A DNA stretch of 64,000 bases from Opacimonas sp040514355 (GTDB taxonomy: Bacteria > Pseudomonadota > Gammaproteobacteria > Enterobacterales > Alteromonadaceae). The stretch's first letter is position 1. Every line of letters starts with the position of its first letter. The stretch lies in assembly GCA_040514355.1 (NCBI GenBank), contig JBEVCF010000042.1:1-64000 (forward strand), written 5' to 3'. Under the pieces are notes generated by a model. The model did no database searches. It was not told the origin of the DNA and worked only from the letters and a program-made list of their open reading frames with translations. The position numbers were made by a program, and so were the translations under genes. This document shows, piece by piece, positions 14,275-23,028 of this stretch.

Positions 14275-16204
14275 TAGCTAACTCCTGGGCAAAAGCTTGC
14301 TCGGCAGCCTCTAATGCCTCTTGCGCCTCACACCATGTGATTTCGGCTTCTTCCAAACGCTGACTGAGGGTCGTCTGTTCGGCCAAGATATGCTTTAACT
14401 GCTCTTTTGCCTCATCTTCATATAAGGCGGTATCGCTCAATTGCGTTTCAATCTCGTGCAATTTTTCCTGTGCCTGTTCCATGACCTTTTCACTGGTGCT
14501 GATGGTTTTACGGATGTCGGCCGTGCGTTGTCTAAATTCGGCTTCAAGTCGTTTTTGTGCTTTGCGGTCAAGGGTTGGCGCACTATTGGGTTGTTGCGCC
14601 TTGGCTTCTGCCTTTTCTTGTGCCTTGGCTTCTTTCACCGTATCGAGCACCCACTTGGTGTAATCACTCAAATCACCAGAGAATGGCTCAACAGCCCCGC
14701 TGTCGACCAAATAAAAATCCTCACACACACTCTCCAGCAAAGTACGGTCGTGCGAGACCAATACCATTGCGCCGGTAAACCCTTGCAAGGCAAAATTGAG
14801 CGCATCACGCATATCTAAATCGAGGTGGTTGGTCGGCTCATCCAGTAACAGTAAATTGGGTTTTTGGTAGACGATCAGTGCTAGAACCAAACGGGCTTTT
14901 TCGCCTCCAGACATCGGGCGCACGATGCTGGTCGCTGCATCACCTTGAAAACCAAAGCCACCTAAATAATCACGCAGCGCTTGTTCCGTCGCGTGTTGGT
15001 CAATCCTTTGCAAATGCAATAACGGCGTACCTTCTAGATCCAAGGTGTCGACTTGGTGCTGCGCAAAATAACCTATATCCAGCCCTTGTGACGTCTGGTA
15101 TTCACCTGACATCGGTGCATGCACCTGAGCCAATAATTTGATCAAAGTAGACTTGCCCGCACCATTGCGTCCCAACAAGCCGATCCGGCTTCCCGGCACC
15201 AAATTTAATTTTACGGAACTCAACACAACGTGATCGCCATAGCCGACTTTGATCTTTTCCATCGCCACGAGTGGATTGGGTAACTTATTCGGCTCATAAA
15301 ACGCAAAAGAGAAAGGGTTTTGTGCTTGTACCGGCGCGATTTCTTGCATGCGCTCTAATTGTTTGACTCGGCTTTGGGCTTGTTTCGCTTTACTCGCCTT
15401 GGCTTTAAAGCGGTCGATAAATTTTTGTAAATGCGCGACTTGGGTCTGTTGTTTCTCGTATTGCAGTTGTTGCAAACGCAAACGCTCTGCACGTTGACGC
15501 TGATAACTTGAGTAATTACCGGTGTAAGTCACCAACTCACAGTTTTCAAAACTCACAATGTGCTGGGCAATCGCATCAATAAAGGCCTTGTCGTGAGAAA
15601 TCAGCAAGAGGGTGCCTTGGTAGCGCTGTAGCCATTTTTCTAACCAAATCACGGCATCTAAATCCAAGTGGTTAGTTGGCTCGTCGAGCAATAACACATC
15701 AGACTGACATAAGAGTGCCTTGGCGAGGTTTATCCGCATTTTCCACCCGCCCGAAAACGCAGACACGGGTTTTTGCAGTGCTTCATTACTAAAGCCCAAA
15801 CCCGCTAGAATCGTTGCGGCTCTTGCTTCCACATCATAGGCTCCCGCCTCTTCCATCTGCCCATGTAACAAAGCCATTTGTTCGCCATCACCGGCCGCTT
15901 CTGCTGCGGCCAATTGCGACTTAAGCTCAGTTAAATAGATATCACCACTGATAGTGTGTACCAACACACTATCTTCACTTTGAGGGGTGTGCTGCGCCAC
16001 AGCAACCATGCGCCAATCTTTGGGAAAGTGATAATCTCCGCTTTCCAAGGTCAGTTGATGTTGCAACAGGGCAAAGAGACTGGATTTGCCACAACCATTG
16101 GCACCGATGACCGCATATTTATGACCGGGGTAAAAATCCACACTGCTGGGCGTCAACAAGGTTTTGGTGCCACGCATAAAGGATATATTGGAAAGTTTGA
16201 TCAT
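14267..16204 (-). CDS. yheS: ABC-F ATPase YheS
   Basis: 645 aa with two ATP-binding cassettes and no membrane segments. Walker A motifs are GANGCGKSS (about residue 34) and GRNGAGKST (about residue 345); signatures are FSGGWKMRINLAKAL and MSGGEKARLVLAL, each followed by LLLDEPTNHLDLD. A charged coiled-coil C-terminus (about 540-645) follows. ABC-F proteins act on the ribosome. It is the first gene of the four-gene overlapping operon. Confidence 0.95.
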   Translation of the reverse strand: MIKLSNISFMRGTKTLLTPSSVDFYPGHKYAVIGANGCGKSSLFALLQHQLTLESGDYHFPKDWRMVAVAQHTPQSEDSVLVHTISGDIYLTELKSQLAAAEAAGDGEQMALLHGQMEEAGAYDVEARAATILAGLGFSNEALQKPVSAFSGGWKMRINLAKALLCQSDVLLLDEPTNHLDLDAVIWLEKWLQRYQGTLLLISHDKAFIDAIAQHIVSFENCELVTYTGNYSSYQRQRAERLRLQQLQYEKQQTQVAHLQKFIDRFKAKASKAKQAQSRVKQLERMQEIAPVQAQNPFSFAFYEPNKLPNPLVAMEKIKVGYGDHVVLSSVKLNLVPGSRIGLLGRNGAGKSTLIKLLAQVHAPMSGEYQTSQGLDIGYFAQHQVDTLDLEGTPLLHLQRIDQHATEQALRDYLGGFGFQGDAATSIVRPMSGGEKARLVLALIVYQKPNLLLLDEPTNHLDLDMRDALNFALQGFTGAMVLVSHDRTLLESVCEDFYLVDSGAVEPFSGDLSDYTKWVLDTVKEAKAQEKAEAKAQQPNSAPTLDRKAQKRLEAEFRQRTADIRKTISTSEKVMEQAQEKLHEIETQLSDTALYEDEAKEQLKHILAEQTTLSQRLEEAEITWCEAQEALEAAEQAFAQELANA

Positions 16205-16245
16205 AAAGCCTCAAGAACAGATACCGTCGCTCGGTATTGGTGCAG

Positions 16246-16302
16246 ATTATACCAGAAGACTAACGAGGGTTTTAACCCAAAGACACAAAACTTGGGTATA
16301 AT
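16246..16302. promoter_or_regulatory. Back-to-back -10 boxes for yheS (minus) and yheV (plus)
   Basis: Consensus TATAAT occurs on the minus strand at 16251-16246 (about 40 bp before yheS) and on the plus strand at 16297-16302 (about 30 bp before yheV). The -35 boxes are weak. Confidence 0.4.
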
Positions 16303-16333
16303 ACTGCAAGTTAAATGTAAAAGGCTGTTACTC

Positions 16334-16537
16334 ATGTCCCAAAAAACTCGCAAACGTTTCATTGCTGGCGCGACTTGCCCCAAGTGTAAGGCGATGGACT
16401 CTATCATGTTGTATTTTGAGAACAACGTGGAGAAGTTACAGTGTGTGAAATGCGATTACCACGATGTACAGTCACAGACGGATGTCAGCCAAGCCGGACA
16501 AAAATCGGCTGACGTCATCGGGGTATTCAAACCTTAA
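16334..16537 (+). CDS. yheV: YheV family putative zinc-ribbon protein
   Basis: 67 aa from ATG 16334, inside a longer open frame. Two CxxC knuckles (CPKC near residue 16 and CVKC near residue 37) form a zinc ribbon, and the start RKRFIAGATCPKC is the family signature. Function unknown; the ribbon could bind nucleic acid. It converges on slyX, overlapping it by 4 bp. Confidence 0.9.
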   Translation: MSQKTRKRFIAGATCPKCKAMDSIMLYFENNVEKLQCVKCDYHDVQSQTDVSQAGQKSADVIGVFKP

Positions 16538-16812
16538 TAGTGCGGGGGAGGCGTCTCTTCTTCCGGTTTTGCAATGTTGGACGGTTCGATTGACTTGAGT
16601 TTATCGACCACGTGATTGAGCTTAAAGCTCAATTTATCAGTCAATAATTGCTGCTCACTCAAGGACTGATTCAACTGCTCTATCGTATCGTCCTGAAACG
16701 CCAGGCGCGTCTCCAGATCAATAACTTTATCTGCCAACGATTCAACGGTTTTTTGTAATTGCGCCAAGATGGACCCTGGGTCTTGCGACCATAGATTGTG
16801 TGACATAGTCAT
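16534..16812 (-). CDS. slyX: SlyX homologue
   Basis: 92 aa, a coiled coil (about residues 17-75) with the family motif LETRLAFQDDTIEQLNQSL and the C-terminal PPPHY. Function unknown. ATG codons at 16812 and 16806 are both possible starts. Divergent from fkpA, as in E. coli. Confidence 0.9.
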   Translation of the reverse strand: MTMSHNLWSQDPGSILAQLQKTVESLADKVIDLETRLAFQDDTIEQLNQSLSEQQLLTDKLSFKLNHVVDKLKSIEPSNIAKPEEETPPPHY

Positions 16813-17001
16813 ACCTCATCACTATTTAGAATTACTATATCACGGTTCATCATATAGCGTCGCTACTGGACATAAAAATTACCCGAAATAGTTGGCATTG
16901 ACACCAAATTCCAGTAGATTGATTGCTATGTTTCGCGAATACATTCTTGTATTTGCAGTTTTTACAATAATGATAACTAGACAATTCGGAGAAGTCCCAT
17001 A

Positions 17002-17757
17002 ATGAAACGTTCTTTTGCTGCACTTGCAGTCATATCTGTATTAGGTTTAACGGCGTGTAACCAAGAAACGAAAGCCCCTGAAACAGCGGCTGATACGCCA
17101 GTAACATTCAATTCAGATGCTGAAAAACAATCCTACGCACTGGGTGCTAGCATGGGTGCATTCGCTGTGTCACGCAAACAGCAAATGAATGAAGTAGAAA
17201 TGGATATCAATCTCGATATGCTCAAGCAAGGTTTTATCGATGGTCTTGCTGAAAACTCACAGCTCAGCCAAGAAGAACTCACCACTCTCATTCGCAATGC
17301 AGATCAAGAGATCCGTGCTCGCCAAGAAGCGCTCGCCAACCAATCAGCAGAAGACAACATCGCCGCTGGCAAAGCATTTCTGGCTGAAAACGCTAACAAA
17401 GAAGGTGTGGTAGTGACCGAATCAGGCCTGCAGTATGAAGTCTTAGTAGAGGGTACGGGTACTTCGCCAAGCGCAACGGATACTGTACGTGTGCATTATC
17501 GCGGTACACTGTTAGATGGCACCGAATTTGATTCATCTTACAAGCGTGGCGAACCTGCAGAATTCCCACTTAACCGTGTTATCCCTGGCTGGACAGAAGG
17601 CGTACAGCTCATGAAAGAAGGCGCCAAGTTCAAGTTCTACATCCCTTCTGAACTGGCTTATGGTACGCGTTCAACAGGTGCGATTACACCGAATTCAACC
17701 TTGGTGTTTGAAGTAGAATTACTGGATGTCGTAACCGCAGAAGATGCCGGCGAATAA
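17002..17757 (+). CDS. fkpA: FkpA-type FKBP peptidyl-prolyl isomerase, predicted lipoprotein
   Basis: 251 aa. An N-terminal dimerisation domain (about residues 35-135) precedes a C-terminal FKBP domain (about 140-245) with VRVHYRGTLLDGTEFDSSY, FPLNRVIPGWTEGVQLM and YGTRSTGAITPNSTLVFEVEL. It acts as an envelope chaperone and prolyl isomerase. Unlike E. coli FkpA, the signal peptide ends in a lipobox LTAC with Cys19, so the protein is probably an outer-membrane lipoprotein. The start has CGGAGAAG upstream. It is followed by a strong terminator. Confidence 0.92.
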   Translation: MKRSFAALAVISVLGLTACNQETKAPETAADTPVTFNSDAEKQSYALGASMGAFAVSRKQQMNEVEMDINLDMLKQGFIDGLAENSQLSQEELTTLIRNADQEIRARQEALANQSAEDNIAAGKAFLAENANKEGVVVTESGLQYEVLVEGTGTSPSATDTVRVHYRGTLLDGTEFDSSYKRGEPAEFPLNRVIPGWTEGVQLMKEGAKFKFYIPSELAYGTRSTGAITPNSTLVFEVELLDVVTAEDAGE

Positions 17758-17775
17758 ACGCTTCATCTAGTCTAT

Positions 17776-17813
17776 AACGCAGTGTTGAATGCAATCGACA
17801 CTGCGTTTTTTTT
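17776..17813 (+). terminator. Rho-independent terminator after fkpA
   Basis: AACGCAGTGT / ACACTGCGTT 10-bp perfect stem with a 12-nt loop, followed by eight T. Confidence 0.9.
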
Positions 17814-17924
17814 GAATAGAAAAATTGAATAGTTTTGCCTACACTAAAGTCTGTATCTTCGCAGCAAGTATTGCGTGGTTAGGTAGTAACAAAGCCTGTA
17901 CGATTTCTTTATGCTTTTGCAGAC

Positions 17925-17953
17925 TTGAGAAACACCTAAACTTATGCTGATAT
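17925..17953 (+). promoter_or_regulatory. Candidate promoter of the buf operon
   Basis: TTGAGA (17925-17930), 17-bp spacer, TGATAT (17948-17953), about 50 bp upstream of bufA. It looks like a sigma-70 promoter; no operator was recognised. Confidence 0.5.
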
Positions 17954-18002
17954 ATACTTGTTAATTCAAGCATTAACGCACACAACCACCAAGGAAATGA
18001 TG

Positions 18003-18332
18003 ATGAGCAAATCTACAACACTGACCCTTGCCGCAGCGTCTCTACTAACGCTCAGCGTCGCAGCAGATGCCCATACGATGGGTAACAAAAAAGGCAAAGA
18101 GAAGTGCTACGGTGTAGCATTAGCGGGCCAAAATGATTGTGGTAACCTAGCTGGCACGCATAGCTGTGCAGGTCAATCAACGGTTGATAATGATATTAGT
18201 GAATGGAAACTCGTTCCTAAAGGCACATGCGCTGAATTAGGCGGGTATTCACGCAAAGAAGCCAAGAAAATGTACAAGGCCTTGAAAGCAAAAGGTGAAG
18301 CGGCGAAAGAAAAAGTCAGCGCCTTACGCTAA
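18003..18332 (+). CDS. bufA: BufA1-type bufferin precursor (DUF2282)
   Basis: 109 aa from ATG 18003; ATG codons at 17997 and 18000 are alternatives, and AAGGA lies 7 bp before 18003. A Sec signal peptide ends near ADA-HT (residue 23). The mature part has four Cys (35, 46, 55, 76) in the DUF2282 pattern KCYGVALAGQNDC, HSCAGQ and VPKGTC. In related systems such Cys are modified by BufB/BufC, and the exported peptide binds copper. A Lys/Ala-rich helical tail (82-109) extends beyond the usual domain end. It is the first gene of bufABC, 14 bp before bufB. Confidence 0.88.
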   Translation: MSKSTTLTLAAASLLTLSVAADAHTMGNKKGKEKCYGVALAGQNDCGNLAGTHSCAGQSTVDNDISEWKLVPKGTCAELGGYSRKEAKKMYKALKAKGEAAKEKVSALR

Positions 18333-18346
18333 GTTAGGGACACAGC

Positions 18347-19231
18347 ATGGACTCGGTGGTGTTGCCTCAAATTGGCATAGGTTTGCGTCATCCGCATTAC
18401 GATGATGCCCTCAGAGCCCCTCAAGGTATCGATTTTGTCGAACTCCATGCTGAAAACCTCTATCCCAAAGGGGGCTTGTATAGCGCGTTTGTAGACCAGC
18501 TGTGTCAGACCTTCCCTGTCAGTATCCATGGCACATCACTCGGGCTTGGCTCTGCTGTAGAAGTACCCGAGCATGAACTCAATAAGTTTGCTGATGTCGT
18601 GTCGCGTACTAGCCCTTTTTTGGTTTCTGAGCATATTTGTTTTAACCGCGCCAACGTTCACGGTCGTCTGTTTCATACCGGCGACTTACTCCCTATTCCT
18701 TACAATGCAGCGTCTTTAACGACTTTGTCTGAAAATGTGCAAACTGTACAACATCGCCTCGGGTGCTCTATTTTGTTGGAAAACCTAAGCGCGTATTTAC
18801 CAGATATCGAGCATACCTTGACTGAGACAGAATTTCTGAATCAATTAGTCGAGCAGACACAGTGTGGTCTACTACTCGATTTGAATAACGTCTTAGTGAA
18901 CTTACACAATCAGTATCCAAATTGGGATGATGCGCAACGTATTGATGTTGCGCTCAACTGGATAGACCAACTGCCACACACAGCTATTCGTGAAATTCAT
19001 TTAGCAGGCTTCTCCCCTCAACAAGTACACGGTTTTTATGTGGATGACCATGCTCAACCGGTTTCCTCAGAATGCTGGACGCTTTATGCAGCTGTACTCG
19101 CTAAAATAGGCGCAGTAACGACCTTGATCGAATGGGATAATAACCTGCCCGCTTGGACTGACCTAGTCGCACAAGCTGAGCATGCACGGGCAGTGGCAAA
19201 AACCGTTTTAGCGCCTTGTGGGACAACGTGA
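18347..19231 (+). CDS. bufB: BufB: MNIO-family (DUF692) peptide-modifying enzyme
   Basis: 294 aa, a TIM-barrel multinuclear non-haem iron oxygenase. Motifs in order: GIGLRHPHY (10-18), VELHAENLY (31-39), SIHG (59-62), VSEH (93-96), DLLPIPY (113-119), LLENLSAY (143-150), LLLDLNNV (175-182), IHLAGF (217-222), VDDHAQPV (232-239) and LIEWDNNLP (260-268). These include the metal-binding His, Glu, Asp and Asn positions of the family. At 222 the common LAGH is LAGF. The family converts Cys of small precursors, here presumably BufA, to heterocycles. Its stop overlaps the bufC start (TGATG). Confidence 0.9.
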   Translation: MDSVVLPQIGIGLRHPHYDDALRAPQGIDFVELHAENLYPKGGLYSAFVDQLCQTFPVSIHGTSLGLGSAVEVPEHELNKFADVVSRTSPFLVSEHICFNRANVHGRLFHTGDLLPIPYNAASLTTLSENVQTVQHRLGCSILLENLSAYLPDIEHTLTETEFLNQLVEQTQCGLLLDLNNVLVNLHNQYPNWDDAQRIDVALNWIDQLPHTAIREIHLAGFSPQQVHGFYVDDHAQPVSSECWTLYAAVLAKIGAVTTLIEWDNNLPAWTDLVAQAEHARAVAKTVLAPCGTT

Positions 19232-20007
19232 TGAGCCGTGTAGACAGCCAAGCAACAGAGGCCAATGCAGTATGGCAAAGTATTTGTTTGGAGCAGATTT
19301 TTACCCAAGCTAGCCCCGGCCATGCAGTATATTTTAACAATGTAGTACTCACTCAACGCCAAACACTACAGCACACTTTCCCGCGCACCAGTAGTCTTCT
19401 GGGTGCACAGGCGTTTGCATCTTTGGCATTTGCCTTTTTGCAAGCGTTCGGACGCGAGGACTTTGACTGGGGGGAATACGGTGCGCAGTGGCCGCAATTT
19501 TTAGCCTCACAAACCGCTACAGCTGAGATTGCGTTACCACAACACATAGCGACTATTGCCTGTGCTGAATGGGCATGGCACCGTGCCAACCGCGCCGATA
19601 ATAAAGTGTTTGACCAAGCTAGCTTTGCTCTGCTCGAAAGCACCCCTTTAGACAGGTGCTACATTAGGTTCGCGCCAGGTGTCGATATCATCAGTGGTGC
19701 CGTTGATTTTACGTATTTTTATGACATAGATGCATTTATTAACAAGTACCAACAAACCAGACATGAGCGGCAAACTGCAACAACGTTCATTATATGGCGC
19801 CCAGAGTATGCCCCTCTAGGTCGAATCCTGCCGGCGGAGTTTGCGCCAATTTGGCATGCCATCAATGACTATGTCACAACACAGCAGCCATGTTCAGTAC
19901 AAGCCTTAGTTGAGTATTGCCAAAAATACGATATTGACCCGATGTTGTGGTTACAAGACGCACTGCAACGACAACATATTTTTGGGTTGACGACGAACAG
20001 ACCTTGA
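19231..20007 (+). CDS. bufC: BufC: DUF2063 partner protein of the MNIO enzyme
   Basis: 258 aa from ATG 19231, which overlaps the bufB stop by one base; an upstream TTG frame is less likely. DUF2063 proteins start with a helical domain (here YFNNVVLTQRQTLQHTFPRTSSLLG, read in parts) and are thought to bind the precursor peptide and present it to the DUF692 enzyme. The arrangement bufA-bufB-bufC is the standard bufferin operon. The early annotation of this family as DNA-binding is misleading. greB follows after 85 bp and is probably separate. Confidence 0.85.
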   Translation: MSRVDSQATEANAVWQSICLEQIFTQASPGHAVYFNNVVLTQRQTLQHTFPRTSSLLGAQAFASLAFAFLQAFGREDFDWGEYGAQWPQFLASQTATAEIALPQHIATIACAEWAWHRANRADNKVFDQASFALLESTPLDRCYIRFAPGVDIISGAVDFTYFYDIDAFINKYQQTRHERQTATTFIIWRPEYAPLGRILPAEFAPIWHAINDYVTTQQPCSVQALVEYCQKYDIDPMLWLQDALQRQHIFGLTTNRP

Positions 20008-20092
20008 TATGGTATTAATGACTTATAACTTCTAGCACGGCATTAAATTGAATCCCAATGCCACGCTCAAAGTAGAATAACACGAGGAAACA

Positions 20093-20572
20093 ATGTCCAC
20101 ACCGTTGATCACCCGACAAGGCTATCAAACGCTACGGGAAGAATTGGATTATTTATGGCGCACGGAGCGTCCAGAGATCACCAAAAAAGTGACTTGGGCG
20201 GCTAGCTTAGGTGATCGCTCAGAAAATGCCGACTACCAGTACAACAAACAAAAGCTGCGTCAGATCGACCGTAGAGTGCGTTATCTCCGCAAAGCATTAG
20301 AGCGTTTAAAAGTCGTGGACTATGCCCCTGAACAAGAGGGCAAAATCTTCTTCGGTGCCTTTGTCACACTAGAGGACGATGATGGCAAAACCCTGTCTTT
20401 TCAAATCGTTGGATATGACGAAATCTTTCAGCGCAAAGATGCAATCTCAATTGACTCTCCCATGGCAAGAGCATGCTTAAAAAAAGAGGTCGATGATGAG
20501 GTGCTTGTGACCGTCGAAGGCCAAACCAAAATTTGGTATGTCAATACCATCTCGTACCACAAAACCACCTGA
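20093..20572 (+). CDS. greB: Transcription elongation factor GreB
   Basis: 159 aa. An N-terminal coiled coil with GDRSENADYQYNKQKLRQIDRRVRYL (read in parts) contains the acidic tip (D and E in GDRSENAD) that stimulates RNA cleavage by RNA polymerase. A C-terminal FKBP-like domain follows. The basic patch residues and length fit GreB rather than GreA. Followed by tex, the conserved greB-tex order. Confidence 0.94.
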   Translation: MSTPLITRQGYQTLREELDYLWRTERPEITKKVTWAASLGDRSENADYQYNKQKLRQIDRRVRYLRKALERLKVVDYAPEQEGKIFFGAFVTLEDDDGKTLSFQIVGYDEIFQRKDAISIDSPMARACLKKEVDDEVLVTVEGQTKIWYVNTISYHKTT

Positions 20573-20678
20573 GTATTTAATCGCTTTTGTCTCTTGTGCG
20601 CTTGCTATGCAGGCGTATAATACGGTTTTTCTTTTCAACGACTGAACACCCGTCAGTCTCACCATGGTTGTATAACGT

Positions 20679-22982
20679 ATGATCACACGCACACTCGCTC
20701 AAGAACTCTCGGTGCAAGAAAACCAAGTCCAAGCCGCTATCGCACTGCTAGATGAAGGCGCGACAGTCCCGTTTATTGCGCGTTACCGCAAAGAAGCCAC
20801 CAATGGACTGGATGATGCACAATTACGGACTCTTGAAACGCGTTTGACCTATCTGCGTGAACTCGAAGATCGCAAAAAAGCCATTTTAAAATCGATTAAA
20901 GAACAAGAAAAACTCACACCAGAATTAGAAAAAGCGATTCTGACAGCCTCTGCAAAAACAGAACTTGAAGACCTATACCTGCCCTACAAACCGCGTCGTC
21001 GGACTAAGGGACAAATTGCCATTGAAGCTGGCATAGCCCCTCTAGCAGATGCCTTGTATGAAGACCCAAGCAAAGATCCTGAAAGTGAAGCACAAGCGTA
21101 CCTCAATGCAGAAGCCGGCTTTGCCGATACCAAAGCGGTATTAGATGGTGCCAAGTTTATTTTGATGGAGCGTTTTGCAGAAGATGCGACGTTGCTGCAA
21201 AAAATTCGCCAACATATGACTCAGCACGGTTTTCTGGTCAGTAAGATTCTCCCCGGCAAAGAAGCGGATGCAGCAAAGTTCAAAGATTACTTTGCACACC
21301 AAGAAAAATATAAAAATACCCCTTCACATCGCGCACTTGCTATGTTTAGAGGGCGTAACGAAGGATTTTTGGCGCTCAATATCGTATTAGATCCGAATGC
21401 AGAAACGCCGTCTCGAAGCGAATGTGAGGATATGATTGCACAACACGTAGGCATCACCGATCGCAACCGAGCCGCTGACCCATGGTTACAAGGTGTCGTG
21501 ACGTGGACGTGGAAAATCAAAATTTTACTGCACATGGAAACCGAACTATTCAATGTGCTACGCGAAAAAGCAGAAGCGGAAGCGATCAATGTCTTTGCCA
21601 AGAATCTCAATGACCTGCTCATGGCCGCACCAGCTGGAGCAAAATGCACCATGGGCTTGGATCCAGGCATTCGCACCGGTGTTAAAGTCGCTATTGTAGA
21701 CGCCACCGGCAAAGTGGTTGGCCACACGACTATTTTCCCGCACCAACCTCAAAATCAATGGGACAAATCCATCCGCACGTTAGCGACCTTATGCAAGCAG
21801 CACAAAGTCGAATTGATCAGTATTGGCAATGGCACCGGTTCACGTGAAACGGACAAATTAGTAGCGGAAATGATGAAGGCCCACCCTGATGTCAATGTGC
21901 AAAAAATCATGATTTCAGAAGCCGGCGCCTCCGTGTATTCAGCGTCGGAGCTTGCATCTGCAGAGCTTCCCGACCTGGACGTGTCCATCCGCGGCGCCGT
22001 TTCAATTGCGCGACGCCTACAAGATCCGCTCGCCGAGCTAGTCAAAATTGAACCCAAAGCGATCGGTGTAGGGCAGTACCAACACGATGTATCACAAAGC
22101 AAACTCAGCTTGTCATTAACCAATGTTATTGAGGACTGTGTTAACGCTGTAGGCGTTGATTTGAATACCGCGTCGCCGGCCCTGCTTGCCAACGTCTCAG
22201 GTCTAAATAAAACACTCGCTCAAAATATCGTCGAGCACCGCAATAGCAACGGCGCATTTGCTTCACGCCAAGACCTGTTAAAGGTCGCGCGCCTGGGGCC
22301 CAAAGCCTATGAACAAGCAGCGGGTTTCTTGCGCATCAACAATGGCACTAATCCGTTAGATAGTTCAGCCGTTCACCCCGAAGCCTATCCGGTGGTCGAT
22401 AAAATCTTGCAACAAACCCAGGTTGCCGTGAATGATCTTATCGGTAACACAGATTTATTGCGCAAGCTTGCACCCCAGGATTTTATTGATGAAACCTTTG
22501 GCGAACCAACGGTCAAAGACATCTTAAGTGAGCTAGATAAGCCCGGTCGCGACCCGCGTCCAGAGTTCAAAACCGCAGCCTATAAAGAAGGCGTGGAAAC
22601 CATCGCCGATCTCAAGCCAGGTATGATCCTTGAAGGCGTCGTAAGTAATGTTGCCAACTTTGGTGCGTTTGTCGATGTGGGCGTTCACCAAGACGGCCTG
22701 GTGCACATTTCCGCACTCACTGATGGATTCATCTCTGATCCCCGTGAAGTTGTCAAAACTGGGGATGTCGTGAAGGTCAAAGTCATGGAAGTTGATATTG
22801 AGCGCAAACGCATCAGCTTTACGATGCGTATGGGCGATGAAGTACCGCGTTCAGGTGCGAGCAAGGCCGCCACCAAACCTAACAAAACTAAATCGCCAAA
22901 GGGTCAACGTCCAAAACCCGCACCCGCAGCGAATGGCGGGATGGCTGATGCTTTTGCTGCCGCATTTGCCAAGAAAAAATAA
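20679..22982 (+). CDS. tex: Tex-type RNA-binding transcriptional accessory protein
   Basis: 767 aa. Domains in order: an N-terminal helix-turn-helix region (FIARYRKEATNGLDDAQLR), a YqgF/RNase H-like domain (MGLDPGIRTGVKVAIVD near residue 325), helix-hairpin-helix repeats (VNAVGVDLNTASPALLANVSG) and an S1 RNA-binding domain (GMILEGVVSNVANFGAFVDVG, about 648-715). A Lys/Pro/Ala-rich tail ends the protein. Tex binds nucleic acids and associates with transcription. It corresponds to E. coli yhgF next to greB. Confidence 0.95.
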   Translation: MITRTLAQELSVQENQVQAAIALLDEGATVPFIARYRKEATNGLDDAQLRTLETRLTYLRELEDRKKAILKSIKEQEKLTPELEKAILTASAKTELEDLYLPYKPRRRTKGQIAIEAGIAPLADALYEDPSKDPESEAQAYLNAEAGFADTKAVLDGAKFILMERFAEDATLLQKIRQHMTQHGFLVSKILPGKEADAAKFKDYFAHQEKYKNTPSHRALAMFRGRNEGFLALNIVLDPNAETPSRSECEDMIAQHVGITDRNRAADPWLQGVVTWTWKIKILLHMETELFNVLREKAEAEAINVFAKNLNDLLMAAPAGAKCTMGLDPGIRTGVKVAIVDATGKVVGHTTIFPHQPQNQWDKSIRTLATLCKQHKVELISIGNGTGSRETDKLVAEMMKAHPDVNVQKIMISEAGASVYSASELASAELPDLDVSIRGAVSIARRLQDPLAELVKIEPKAIGVGQYQHDVSQSKLSLSLTNVIEDCVNAVGVDLNTASPALLANVSGLNKTLAQNIVEHRNSNGAFASRQDLLKVARLGPKAYEQAAGFLRINNGTNPLDSSAVHPEAYPVVDKILQQTQVAVNDLIGNTDLLRKLAPQDFIDETFGEPTVKDILSELDKPGRDPRPEFKTAAYKEGVETIADLKPGMILEGVVSNVANFGAFVDVGVHQDGLVHISALTDGFISDPREVVKTGDVVKVKVMEVDIERKRISFTMRMGDEVPRSGASKAATKPNKTKSPKGQRPKPAPAANGGMADAFAAAFAKKK

Positions 22983-23028
22983 GCTCAACCGTTTAAAGCT
23001 AGTGCTTTAGGACCTACTCCTCAAAGCA

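Noticed and set aside
15956..16333. Long plus-strand frame upstream of yheV
   Set aside because: It is antisense to yheS; only the part from ATG 16334 matches the YheV family.
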